Assembly: GCF_050563535.1 (NCBI RefSeq)
Contig: NZ_JBNXUO010000006.1
Location: 62,001-126,000 of the forward strand
Direction: 5' to 3'
Length of the DNA stretch: 64,000 nucleotides
From: Falsiroseomonas sp050563535
GTDB taxonomy: Bacteria; Pseudomonadota; Alphaproteobacteria; Acetobacterales; Acetobacteraceae
The notes beneath the pieces were generated by a model, which saw only the letters and a list, made by a program, of their open reading frames with translations, was not told where the DNA came from and ran no database searches. Of the stretch, positions 7,830-15,982 are shown piece after piece. Numbering within the stretch: the stretch's first letter is position 1; the number at the start of each line of letters is the position of its first letter. The position numbers and the translations under genes were made by a program.

Positions 7830-8956
7830 CCCAACAACTCCCGCGCCATGATGACCCGCTGGATCTGGTTGGTGCCTTCGTAGATCTGCGTGATCTTGGC
7901 GTCGCGGTACAGCCGCTCCACCGTCACGCCGCGGATGTAGCCGGACCCGCCATGGATCTGCACCGCATCGGCGGTGCGCGCCACCGCGGCGTCGGAAGCG
8001 AAGCACTTCGCCATGCTCGCCTCCAGCGTCGCGCGCGCGCCGGCGTCCATCCGTTCCGCCGCGCAGCGCACCATCAGCCGCGCCGCATGGGCATCCTTCG
8101 CCATGTCGGCGATCAGGAAGCGGACCGCCTGCTGTTCCGCGATCGGCCTGCCGAACTGCACGCGGCCCTTCGCATGGGCGATGCTCTCCTCCAGCGCGCG
8201 CTGGAGGATGCCGAGGGCGAGGGCGGCGATGCCGATGCGGCCCTTGTCGAGCACCGACATCATCATGTGGAAGCCGCGCCCTTCCGGCCCCAGCAGCGCA
8301 TCGGCCGGCAGGCGCACGCCGTCGAAGCGCAGCCCCCCGACGGGCGAGGCGCGCTGGCCCATCTTGTGCTCCGCCCGCAGCCGCTCCACCCCCGGTGCGT
8401 GCAGGTCCACCAGGAAGATGGACATGCCGCGATGCCCGGCCGCCGGGTCGGTGCGGGCCAGCACGGCGGCGAAATCGGCCAGCGGCGCCATGTGGATCCA
8501 GGCCTTCGTGCCGTCCAGCACCCAGCCGCCGCCGTCGCGCCGCGCCGTGCTGCGCAGCGCGGCCAGGTCCGACCCCGCCTCCGTCTCCGTCAGCGCATAG
8601 GCGCAGCTGCGGTCGTAGCGCAGGAGCGGCGCGAGGAAGGCGGCGCGCTGCGCCTCCGTGCCGTGCTCCGCCAGCAGCGTCGCCACCAGCTCCACCAGCC
8701 CCAGCTGGTCCGCCACGCTGGCATAGCCGCGCGACAGCTCCTCCATCACGATGGCATAGGCGAGGGTACCGGCCTCCGCCCCGCCCATCGCCTCGGGCAC
8801 GGTGATGCCGAACAGGCCGAGCCTGGCAAGCGCGCGGTAGATGTCGCGCGGGAAGGCCTCGGTCGCGTCCAGCTCCGCCGCGCGGGGCGCGACCTCGTTC
8901 TCGGCGAAGCGCCGCGCGGTGTCCCGCAGTGCATCGAGCGGCCCGGCTTCGGCCAC
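7826..8956 (-). CDS. Acyl-CoA dehydrogenase
   Basis: A 376-residue FAD enzyme that makes trans-2-enoyl-CoA and passes electrons to ETF. It has the signatures YALTETEAGSD and GGSGYIRGVTVERLYRDAKI, then IYEGTNQIQR with Glu near residue 360, the usual catalytic base. The GTG at 8956 was chosen because GGAGGAA lies at ideal spacing before it. An ATG at 8983 is in frame, but that ribosome binding site would then lie inside the gene. With the SDR and MaoC it forms a set of three overlapping oxidation genes. Confidence 0.92.
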   Translation of the reverse strand: MAEAGPLDALRDTARRFAENEVAPRAAELDATEAFPRDIYRALARLGLFGITVPEAMGGAEAGTLAYAIVMEELSRGYASVADQLGLVELVATLLAEHGTEAQRAAFLAPLLRYDRSCAYALTETEAGSDLAALRSTARRDGGGWVLDGTKAWIHMAPLADFAAVLARTDPAAGHRGMSIFLVDLHAPGVERLRAEHKMGQRASPVGGLRFDGVRLPADALLGPEGRGFHMMMSVLDKGRIGIAALALGILQRALEESIAHAKGRVQFGRPIAEQQAVRFLIADMAKDAHAARLMVRCAAERMDAGARATLEASMAKCFASDAAVARTADAVQIHGGSGYIRGVTVERLYRDAKITQIYEGTNQIQRVIMARELLG

Positions 8957-8970
8957 GGCGTTCCTCCGGC
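8957..8970 (-). promoter_or_regulatory. Ribosome binding site that fixes the acyl-CoA dehydrogenase start
   Basis: On the minus strand GGAGGAACGCC immediately precedes the GTG at 8956. The core GGAGGA is a near-perfect anti-Shine-Dalgarno match at about 6 nt. It argues for the GTG start over the upstream ATG at 8983. Confidence 0.6.
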
Positions 8971-9001
8971 CTGTCCCGCGCATCCTGCCGCCGCCGCGCC
9001 G

Positions 9002-10297
9002 TCAGCGCCAGACCGCGGGGCGGACGGAAGCGGCGGTGACCAGACCATAGGCGGTGATGCCGAGCGCGACGCCGAGGAACTGCCCCTCCAGCCCGTAAGG
9101 CCCGGCCAGCAGCGCCCCGCCCCCCACCGCGACCGCGAATCGCGACAGCGCGGCCGCCACCGGCCAGCCCATCCGCCCCGCGCCCTGGCAGGCGAAATAC
9201 ATCGCCATGCCGAGCCCGAAGCAGCCATAGGCCGGCCCGATGACGCGCAGCGCGCGCGCGGCGATGGCCGCGACCTCGGCATCGGCGGTGAAGGCACGCG
9301 CGAAGGGCAGCGGGAAGGCGGTGACCACCAGCCCGACCGCGCCCGCCAGCAGGAAGGCGAGGCCGCCGCCGGTCCAGGCCAGGCGCCGCGCCTCCGCCCA
9401 GTCGCCGCCGCCCACCGCGCGGCCGACCAGCGCGGTCAGCGCGGAGCCGATGCCGAAGGCGAGGGGGATCATGATGAATTCCAGCCGCGCGGAGATGCCG
9501 TAGGCCGCCACCACCGCCGGTCCCTGCGCCGCAAGCTGCGCGGTCACCATGATGGTCGTCATGTTGGCGATCGCCGCCAGGACGCAGGCGACGAGCCCGA
9601 CCGAGAGGATGCGCCGGAACATGACGCGCGAGGGGGCGACGCGCAGCACCGGGCGGAAGCCCGCCCCGCCGCGCAGCACGACCAGCCCCATCGCCGCCGC
9701 CGCCACCCAGAAGACCGCCGCGAAGGCGGCGCCGATGCCCGCCAGCCCCATGCCGGCGGGCTCGGCCAGCGCCCAGGCCAGCGGCGGATACCCCGCCCAG
9801 GCCAGCACCAGCACCCGCGCCGCCAGCGCATGCCGCCCCGCCCCGCGCAGCACGGAGGCGAGCGTGTTGGCGAACCAGGCCGGCAGCGCCCCCGCGCCGA
9901 ACAGCCAGGCGGCATAGGGCGCCGCCGCGGCCGCGGCCTCCGCCCCGCCCACCCAGCCGAGCACGGCGCGTGGCGCGAGCGCCAGCGGAAGGGCGAAGAT
10001 CGCCGCCGCGGCCAGCGCGATCAGCGCGGCGTGCAGCACGAGGGCGGAGGCTTCCTCGCGCCGGCCCGCGCCCAGCGCGCGGGCGATGGCGCTGACCACC
10101 CCGCCGCCCATGGCGCCCGCCGACATCATCTGCATCAGCAGCGCGAAGGGCAGCACCACCGCCCAGCCCGCCAGCGCCGCCGTGCCCTGCCGCGCGGCCA
10201 GCCAGGTCTCGAACAGCTGCGCCGCGACCTGGAGGATGGAGACGAGCGCGGTCGGCGCCGCCAGCGTCAGGATCGCGCGCAGCCTGCTTCGCATCAT
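9002..10297 (-). CDS. MATE-family multidrug/metabolite exporter
   Basis: A 431-residue membrane protein with two homologous halves of about six helices each, the normal MATE size. The N-terminus (LAAPTALVSILQVAAQLFET) and the midpoint repeat (ILSVGLVACVLAAIANMTTI) have the family look, as do GRAVGGGDWAEARR and PAYGCFGLGMAMYFACQGAG. It should export organic cations or metabolites using a proton or sodium gradient. It sits 45 bp upstream of the acyl-CoA dehydrogenase and 37 bp downstream of the HIU-hydrolase-like gene, same strand. Substrate is not deducible. Confidence 0.88.
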   Translation of the reverse strand: MMRSRLRAILTLAAPTALVSILQVAAQLFETWLAARQGTAALAGWAVVLPFALLMQMMSAGAMGGGVVSAIARALGAGRREEASALVLHAALIALAAAAIFALPLALAPRAVLGWVGGAEAAAAAAPYAAWLFGAGALPAWFANTLASVLRGAGRHALAARVLVLAWAGYPPLAWALAEPAGMGLAGIGAAFAAVFWVAAAAMGLVVLRGGAGFRPVLRVAPSRVMFRRILSVGLVACVLAAIANMTTIMVTAQLAAQGPAVVAAYGISARLEFIMIPLAFGIGSALTALVGRAVGGGDWAEARRLAWTGGGLAFLLAGAVGLVVTAFPLPFARAFTADAEVAAIAARALRVIGPAYGCFGLGMAMYFACQGAGRMGWPVAAALSRFAVAVGGGALLAGPYGLEGQFLGVALGITAYGLVTAASVRPAVWR

Positions 10298-10334
10298 GCG
10301 CCCGCCGCGGCCCCGCCCATGGTGGCGCGACGCC

Positions 10335-10688
10335 TCATGCTCCGCGGTACAGCGACATGCCCCAGGGCGTGAACTTCACCGGCAGGTGGTAGTGCTGCGC
10401 GTCGTCGAAGACGCGGAAGCGGAAGGGCACGACATCGAGGAAGGGCGGCGGCGGGCGGTCCGACCCGGCGAAGAAGGCGCCGACATGCAGCAGGATCTCG
10501 TGCAGGCCGGCGCGGACCCCGGCCCCCTGCGCGACCGGGTGGTCCAGCGTGCCGTCCGCGGCGATCCGCCCCTCCGCGATGCGGAGCCGCGCGCCGTCCT
10601 CCTCGATGCGGTCGATCTGCACCAGCATCCCGCGCGCGATGCGCCCGTTCGCCACGTCCACCGCATGCACCGAGATGCCGCCGCCCAT
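10335..10688 (-). CDS. 5-hydroxyisourate hydrolase-like (transthyretin-fold) protein with altered active site
   Basis: A 117-residue transthyretin-fold protein. SVHAVDVANGR at the N-terminus (His8) and HYHLPVKFTPWGMSLYRGA at the C-terminus (His99/His101, Tyr114-Arg-Gly) match HIU hydrolases of the uric acid pathway. Two usual residues differ: the arginine normally following DG near residue 47 is threonine (ADGTLD), and the diagnostic C-terminal YRGS is YRGA. No other urate gene is in the window. It may be a divergent HIU hydrolase or a transthyretin-like protein with another job. Start chosen at ATG 10688 after GGGGGTGG; in-frame starts exist at 10694 and 10712. Confidence 0.75.
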   Translation of the reverse strand: MGGGISVHAVDVANGRIARGMLVQIDRIEEDGARLRIAEGRIAADGTLDHPVAQGAGVRAGLHEILLHVGAFFAGSDRPPPPFLDVVPFRFRVFDDAQHYHLPVKFTPWGMSLYRGA

Positions 10689-10834
10689 CGCCACCCCCAG
10701 GGGGCAGGGCATCCGCGCCCGCCCCGGTGCCATCCTGCGCCGCGCGCGGGGCGGGCGCCAGGGTGGGCGCGGCTTGACCCGGGCGGGCGCGCTGGCATGG
10801 TGCGCGCAACGACACCGCCCGGGGGAAAGACGCC

Positions 10835-11806
10835 ATGCTTCGCCGCCACCTGCTGGCCGCCGCCGCAGCCGCGCTGCCCCTGCGCGCCGCATGTGCGGCC
10901 TGGCCCGACCGGCCGATCCGCGTGATCGTGCCCTTCGCGCCGGGCGGCAACGCCGATGTGGTCGCGCGGCTGCTGCAACCGCGGCTGCAGGAACGGCTCG
11001 GGCAGCCCGTGGTGATCGAGAACCGCCCCGGCGCGGGCGGCAGCGTGGGGGCGCAGGCGGTGGCCCGCGCGCAGCCCGACGGCTACACGCTGCTCGTCGG
11101 CTCCAACGGGCCGCTCAGCGTCAATCCCGTGGTGCAGGCGCGGCTGCCCTACGACGTCGCGCGCGACTTCGCGCCGGTGGGGATGGCGATGCAGGTGCCG
11201 CATTGCCTGGCCGTGCAGCCCGGTTCGCCCTTCCGCAGCGTGGCCGACGTGGTGGCCGCGGCCCGGGCCCGGCCGGACACGCTCGGCATCGGCACCGCCG
11301 GGGTGGCCAGCGCGACGCATCTCTCGCTCGAGACCTTCAAGGCGACGGCGGGGGCGGCGCTGCTGCACGTCCCCTATCGCGGCGGCGGCGCGGCGGTGCC
11401 GGACTTCGTCGCGGGGAACATCCCTATGCTGTTCACCGAATTCTCCACCGCCCTGCCGCTGCACCAGGCCGGGCAGGCGCGCATCCTGGCCGTCGCGTCC
11501 TCCACCCGGCTGCGCGCGCTGCCGGAGGTGCCGACCATGGCGGAGCAGGGCGTGCGGGACTTCACCGCGGGGTCCTATGTCGGCGTTCTGGCCACCGCCG
11601 GGACGCCCGCCGAGGCGCTGGCCACGCTCGCCGCCGCGCTCGGCGCGATCGTGCAGGAGCCCGACTTCCGCGAGCGCATGGCGGTGATGGGGGGCGAGGC
11701 GGCGGGCGGCGCGGTGGCGACGCCGGAGGGCTTCGCGCAGTTCATCGCGGCCGACCTGCAACGGTCCCGCGTCGCGGCGCAGGCGGCGGGCATCCGGCCC
11801 GAATAG
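10835..11806 (+). CDS. Bug/TctC-family periplasmic solute receptor (1 of 4)
   Basis: A 323-residue receptor of the tripartite tricarboxylate transporter/Bug type. An export signal (about 1-23, RRHLLAAAAAALPLRAACA) leads into WPDRPIRVIVPFAPGGNADVV and ENRPGAGG, both Bug hallmarks, then VPYRGGGAAVPDFVAG near the hinge. The PGG and PYRGG loops usually bind a carboxylate group. No TctA or TctB membrane subunit is in the window, so it must share a permease elsewhere or act as a sensor receptor. It is divergent from the HIU-hydrolase-like gene across a 146-bp gap. Confidence 0.9.
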   Translation: MLRRHLLAAAAAALPLRAACAAWPDRPIRVIVPFAPGGNADVVARLLQPRLQERLGQPVVIENRPGAGGSVGAQAVARAQPDGYTLLVGSNGPLSVNPVVQARLPYDVARDFAPVGMAMQVPHCLAVQPGSPFRSVADVVAAARARPDTLGIGTAGVASATHLSLETFKATAGAALLHVPYRGGGAAVPDFVAGNIPMLFTEFSTALPLHQAGQARILAVASSTRLRALPEVPTMAEQGVRDFTAGSYVGVLATAGTPAEALATLAAALGAIVQEPDFRERMAVMGGEAAGGAVATPEGFAQFIAADLQRSRVAAQAAGIRPE

Positions 11807-11812
11807 CGGCGG

Positions 11813-12262
11813 CTAAGGCTTCGGCCGCGCCCGCAGCTCCTCCAGGATCTCGGCCAGCAGCCGCTCGGACGGCGTCGGGCCCTTGGGCGCGGCCTCCTCC
11901 CGCAGGCGGAACCGCGTCAGCGCCTTCAGCAGCCAGAAAATGGCCAGCGCCACGATCAGGAACTTGATGATGGCGTTGATGAACTTGCCAAGGGCCAGCA
12001 CCGCCGCGCCCCCCTCCCGCGTCGCCTCGAGCGAGGCGCGGCGTTCGCCGGTCAGCACCACGAACAGGTTCGAGAAGTCGATGCCGCCGATCAGCACGCC
12101 GATCAGCGGGTTGATCAGGTCCTCGACCAGGCTGGTGACGATGGTGGTGAAGGCCGCGCCGATGACGATGCCGACGGCAAGGTCGATGACGTTGCCGCGC
12201 ATGATGAAGGCCTTGAACTCGCGCAGCCAGGCGGGTTCGGCGATCGGGATGGTCGGCGGCAT
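11813..12262 (-). CDS. mscL: Large-conductance mechanosensitive channel MscL
   Basis: A 149-residue channel of normal MscL length. It has FKAFIMRGNVIDLAVGIVIGAAF (read here in two overlapping pieces: an N-terminal helix, then TM1 about 23-50), the periplasmic loop around residues 55-87, TM2 about 88-115, and a charged C-terminal helix. It opens under membrane tension to release solutes in osmotic downshock. An upstream open frame exists, but the ATG at 12262 with GGAGGG just before it is the canonical start. It lies downstream of the M20-like gene and tail-to-tail with the Bug gene. Confidence 0.96.
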   Translation of the reverse strand: MPPTIPIAEPAWLREFKAFIMRGNVIDLAVGIVIGAAFTTIVTSLVEDLINPLIGVLIGGIDFSNLFVVLTGERRASLEATREGGAAVLALGKFINAIIKFLIVALAIFWLLKALTRFRLREEAAPKGPTPSERLLAEILEELRARPKP

Positions 12263-12267
12263 GGCGT

Positions 12268-12288
12268 CCCTCCGGGTGCGGGGGAGGG
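12268..12288 (-). promoter_or_regulatory. Stem-loop enclosing the mscL ribosome binding site
   Basis: In the leader of mscL the ribosome binding site GGAGGG (complement of 12268-12273) can pair with CCCTCC (complement of 12283-12288) across a 9-nt loop. The arms are perfect 6-bp complements. If formed, the hairpin would hide the ribosome binding site. Whether it forms in vivo is unknown. Confidence 0.35.
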
Positions 12289-12336
12289 TAGCGCGGCGGC
12301 CGCCCGCCGCGCCAAGCCGAAAATGCGCCGCGGCGG

Positions 12337-13641
12337 CTACGACACCCCGCACCATCCGGCGATGAGCGCGGCGACCACCGCGACGCCGCGCCGGTAATCC
12401 GCGACATCCACCCATTCGTCGCGCCCGCCGTTCTGCGTCAGGTCGCCGCAGAGCGGGCCGAGCCCGACGCAGGGGATGCCCGACTGCACCATCGGGTTGC
12501 GGATGTCGGAGGAGGTGTGCAGCGGGTTGATGTGCGGAAGGTGGCCGGTGCCGCGGCGCACCGCCTCGCTCGTCACCTGCCACAGGGGGTGGTCGAGCGC
12601 GACCTCCGCCCCCGTCACGCCGGACAGGAAGGCAACCTGCGGCGGGTTGTCGCGCAGGAAGTCGTCGCCCGCCGCCGCCTCGCGCAGCGCGGCTTCCACC
12701 TCCGCCCGTACCTCGGCCAGCTTCTCCCCGGGCGGGAAGGCGAGCGCGCAGGACAGTTGCACCGCAGGCGCGACTCGCGCGGCGCGGCCATCACCGAGCG
12801 TGCGGATGTCGCCCACCAGCAGGTTGGTGGACCGGCCGATGGCAGCATCCAGCGCCGGGTGGCGAACCCGCACGCCGCGCCGCGCATCGAGCGCGCGCAG
12901 CGCCGCCAGCACGACCATCGCCTTGTCGACCGGGTTCACCGCGACATGCGCGAAGGCGGCGTGGCCGGGTTCCTGCGTGTCGGGCAGGCGGCCGGGCACG
13001 GTGATGCGGAAGACCAGCTGGCCGGGGGCGAGCGCCTTCACCTCCCGCATGCCGACGCCGGATTCGGCGGGATGGAGATAGACCGCGGCATCGGCCGCGA
13101 CGCCACCATGCAGCAGCGCATGGACCCCCCGCGCATGGCGCTTCGACGGCGTGCTGGCCAGGATGACGTCGCCCTTCGGCGACAGCCCCGCCGCGCGCAG
13201 CACGCGCAGCGCCTCCACCATGGTGGCGACGCCGGCCAGGTCGTCCGCCACGCCCCAGCCATGGATCCTCCCGCCCTCGATCCCGCCGGCCAGCGGGTCG
13301 TGCCGCCAGCCGTGGTCGGGCTGGAAGGGTTCGCCATCCGGATGGGCGAAGAAGATCACGCTGCGGCCGCCGCCGGTGCCGCGGAAGCGGGCGAGCACGG
13401 CTTCGCGTTCCTCCGCCGCCATCGCGGCCCCGTCGGCGAATTCCTCGCGCAGCGGGACCTCGGCCGGGCGGTAGCGGCGGCGCTCCACCTCGCAGCCGAT
13501 CGCCTCGCAGGCGGCGGCGATGCGGGCCTGCACCGCGGCCTCGCCCCTCGATTGCAGACGGATCAGCTCCCGCAGGAATGCCACGGCGTCGTCGCCGCCG
13601 GCTTCCGCCGCGCGGTCCACGCGCGCTGCCACATCGTCCAT
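12337..13641 (-). CDS. M20-like metallohydrolase lacking the usual catalytic Glu pair
   Basis: A 434-residue protein with M20/ArgE-DapE architecture. His100-Pro-Asp102 and the GWGVADDLAGVATM segment (Asp133/Asp134) supply metal ligands, the lid domain lies roughly at 210-330, and a late His near 385 (PLHTSSDIRN) fits the last ligand. In M20 enzymes the next strand ends in an Asp-Glu-Glu-type pair, one being the general base. Here that position reads ASTPSKRHARG (162-172) with no Glu. The frame is intact and family-length, so it is probably expressed. It could be a hydrolase with altered mechanism or a non-catalytic relative. It is divergent from the GST-like gene. Confidence 0.75.
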   Translation of the reverse strand: MDDVAARVDRAAEAGGDDAVAFLRELIRLQSRGEAAVQARIAAACEAIGCEVERRRYRPAEVPLREEFADGAAMAAEEREAVLARFRGTGGGRSVIFFAHPDGEPFQPDHGWRHDPLAGGIEGGRIHGWGVADDLAGVATMVEALRVLRAAGLSPKGDVILASTPSKRHARGVHALLHGGVAADAAVYLHPAESGVGMREVKALAPGQLVFRITVPGRLPDTQEPGHAAFAHVAVNPVDKAMVVLAALRALDARRGVRVRHPALDAAIGRSTNLLVGDIRTLGDGRAARVAPAVQLSCALAFPPGEKLAEVRAEVEAALREAAAGDDFLRDNPPQVAFLSGVTGAEVALDHPLWQVTSEAVRRGTGHLPHINPLHTSSDIRNPMVQSGIPCVGLGPLCGDLTQNGGRDEWVDVADYRRGVAVVAALIAGWCGVS

Positions 13642-13695
13642 GCTTGTCCTCTCCGGCGTTGCGCCGCATCGTCCGGCGGCAGGGGGGATGCGTCA

Positions 13696-14397
13696 ATGAC
13701 CGGGGGCGGGATGCGGCTGGTGATCGGGGCGAAGTGGTCCTCCACCTGGACCATGCGCGGCTGGCTGGCCTGCCGCCTTTCCGGCCTTCCCTTCGAGGCG
13801 GAGACGCTGTTCCTCTCCCGCCCCGACAGCAAGGCGCGGCTCGCGGAGGTCTCGCCCACCGGGCTGATCCCGGTGCTGTTCCATGACGGGCTCGCCATCA
13901 CCGACACGCTGGCGATCGCGGAATACCTGTGGGAACTGGCGCCGGGCTGCGACATCTGGCCGGCGGAGCGCGGCGCGCGCGCGGCGGCGCGCAGCTCGGC
14001 CGCCGAGATGCACGCGCATTTCGCCGAGCTTCGCGCGGCGCTGCCGATGAACCTGGTGAAGCGCTGGCCGATCCGGGACGGCATCCCTTCCAACGCCAAG
14101 CTGCTGGGCCGGCCGGGGGTGGAGGGGCAGGTGGCGCGCGTGCAGGAGAGCTGGCGGGGGACACGCGCGCGCTGGGGCGCGGGCGGGCCCTTCCTGTTCG
14201 GCGCGCGCTTCGGCTTCGCGGATGCGATGTGGGCGCCGATGGCGAGCCGCTTCCGCACCTATTCCGTGCCCCTCGCGCCCGACGCGCAGGCCTATGCCGA
14301 TGCGGTGCTCGGGCACCCGCTGGTGCGCGAATGGGTGGAGGGGGCGGAGGCACAGGCGCGCGAGATCGGGTGGGAGGCCTGCGCCGCCTGGCCGTGA
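13696..14397 (+). CDS. Glutathione S-transferase-like protein
   Basis: A 233-residue protein with an N-terminal thioredoxin-fold GST domain, including the cis-proline region TGLIPVLF and the following DTLAIAEYLWEL helix, where the glutathione-binding acidic-Ser pair normally lies. An all-helical C-terminal domain follows with the late FGFADAMWAPMASRF helix. The ATG at 13696 is preceded by AGGGGGG; an alternative ATG is at 13711. The substrate is unknown. It stands alone between the divergent M20-like gene and a convergent solute-binding protein gene. Confidence 0.82.
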   Translation: MTGGGMRLVIGAKWSSTWTMRGWLACRLSGLPFEAETLFLSRPDSKARLAEVSPTGLIPVLFHDGLAITDTLAIAEYLWELAPGCDIWPAERGARAAARSSAAEMHAHFAELRAALPMNLVKRWPIRDGIPSNAKLLGRPGVEGQVARVQESWRGTRARWGAGGPFLFGARFGFADAMWAPMASRFRTYSVPLAPDAQAYADAVLGHPLVREWVEGAEAQAREIGWEACAAWP

Positions 14398-14413
14398 GGC
14401 GGGGAGGGGCGCG

Positions 14414-15922
14414 CTACTCGATCCGCGTCGCCTGCGTCACCGGCGGGCCGAGGTTGAGGCTGCCCTCCAGCCGGTAGCCCAGGTTGACATTCGCCCGCCG
14501 CACCCAGACCTGCAGCAGGTCGTAGAGCGGCACGCTGCACCCGGCTTCCAGGATCTTCCGCTGCGCGGCGGCCCAGAGCGCCATCTGCCGCGCCTCGTCC
14601 GGCTCGGCCCGGGCAGCGTCGATCTCGGCATCGGCGGCGTCGCAATGGGCGAAGTTCAGCGACATGGTCGGCCGCCCCGGCGCGCTGCGGGAATGGTAGA
14701 ACTGGCCGAGATAACTGTCCGCCACCGGATAGCGCGCGGCGCCGTAGAAGGTTATCTGCGACAGGTCCTGGCGGATGCGCGCGTGGTAGGTCGCGTGTTC
14801 CACCACGTCCATCTCCAGCCGGATGCCGGCGCGGCGCAGCTGCGCCTGCACCACCTCCATGATCGGCAGCTGCGCGGAGTTGGAGGAGACGACGGCGCGG
14901 ATCGCCACCCCGTCGCGGTGTCCGGCCTCGGCCAGCAGGGCGCGGGCGCGGGTCGGGTCGGGGGCGAAGCGCGGCACCTCCTGCGTGGCGCCGAGATAGC
15001 CGGGCGGGACCGGGCTGGCCCAGGGCGTGGCGACGTCGAGCCCGACGAAGCGCGCGATGGCGCCGGGGTCGATCGCGTGCTGCACGGCGCGGCGCACGCG
15101 CGGGTCGTTCAGCGGGGCGCTGCGGCTGCTGATCAGGATGGTGCGGAACTCGCCCGGGCCGAAGACCTCCACCGCCGTGTTCGGCAGGGCGCGCATCCGC
15201 TCCACCCATCGCTGTTCGCGCCGGCCGATGATGAGATCGAGCTCCCCCGCCGTGTAGGCCAGTTCCCGCGTCGCGTCCGAGGTGATGAAGCGCAGGTCGA
15301 TGGCGCGGATCGCCGGGCGGCCGCGCCAGTGGCCGTCGAAGGCCACCATCCGCGCCTGCCCGCCGGCAGCGCGCTCCATCCGGAAGGGGCCGGTGCCCTG
15401 CTGGAAGCCGCCGGCATCGGCCCGGCGGGAGACGATCATGCCGCCATGGTAGTTGGCGAACAGGCCAAGCGCGCCGGCCACCGCTTCCCGCAGCGTCACG
15501 CGCACCGTCATCGGGTCCACCAGCTCGACCGCGGCGACCGGCGCGTAGTCGGAGGAGAAGGCGCTGCGCGCAGGGTCCGCGGCGCGGCGGAGCGAGAAGA
15601 CGACATCCTCCCCCTCCAGCGGGCTGCCGTCGTGGAAGCGCACGCCCTGCCGCAGGCGGAAGGTGTAGGTCAGGCCGTCGGGGGAACGCGTGAAGCCCTC
15701 CGCCAGGTCGGGCTCCAGCCGGGCGGGGTCGGCGCTGCCGGGGGGAAAGCGCACCAGCGCGTCATGCGCCCAGGACAGCGGGGCCTTGTCCTGCGTCGCG
15801 CTGGCGCGGTGCGGGTCCGTCGTGCCCATGTCCTGCGCGATCAGGCCGACGCGCAGCGTCTGCGCCCCCGCCGCCAGTGGGAACGCCACCAGCGCGGCCG
15901 CCGCCATCATCCGCAAGCCCAT
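14414..15922 (-). CDS. ABC transporter solute-binding protein, family 5 (oligopeptide/opine type), first copy
   Basis: A 502-residue periplasmic receptor with a signal peptide (about 1-20, ending PLAAGAQ). Family 5 features are LEPDLAEGFTRSPDGLTYTF, RLRQGVRFHDGSPLEGEDVVFSL, GTGPFRME and NDPRVRRAVQHAIDP. It closely resembles the receptor at 24307; both start TLRVG.xAQD and end with LGP...TRI. It is divergent, across about 60 bp, from the long rightward oxidase/importer operon, so it probably supplies a second specificity to the same Dpp-type membrane complex. The very long open frame beyond 15922 is an antisense artefact. Confidence 0.9.
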   Translation of the reverse strand: MGLRMMAAAALVAFPLAAGAQTLRVGLIAQDMGTTDPHRASATQDKAPLSWAHDALVRFPPGSADPARLEPDLAEGFTRSPDGLTYTFRLRQGVRFHDGSPLEGEDVVFSLRRAADPARSAFSSDYAPVAAVELVDPMTVRVTLREAVAGALGLFANYHGGMIVSRRADAGGFQQGTGPFRMERAAGGQARMVAFDGHWRGRPAIRAIDLRFITSDATRELAYTAGELDLIIGRREQRWVERMRALPNTAVEVFGPGEFRTILISSRSAPLNDPRVRRAVQHAIDPGAIARFVGLDVATPWASPVPPGYLGATQEVPRFAPDPTRARALLAEAGHRDGVAIRAVVSSNSAQLPIMEVVQAQLRRAGIRLEMDVVEHATYHARIRQDLSQITFYGAARYPVADSYLGQFYHSRSAPGRPTMSLNFAHCDAADAEIDAARAEPDEARQMALWAAAQRKILEAGCSVPLYDLLQVWVRRANVNLGYRLEGSLNLGPPVTQATRIE

Positions 15923-15982
15923 CGCCTTCGCTCCCGCCCCGACGGCTTGCAGGATGGGGCCAGCCGGGCCACGCTCGCAACC

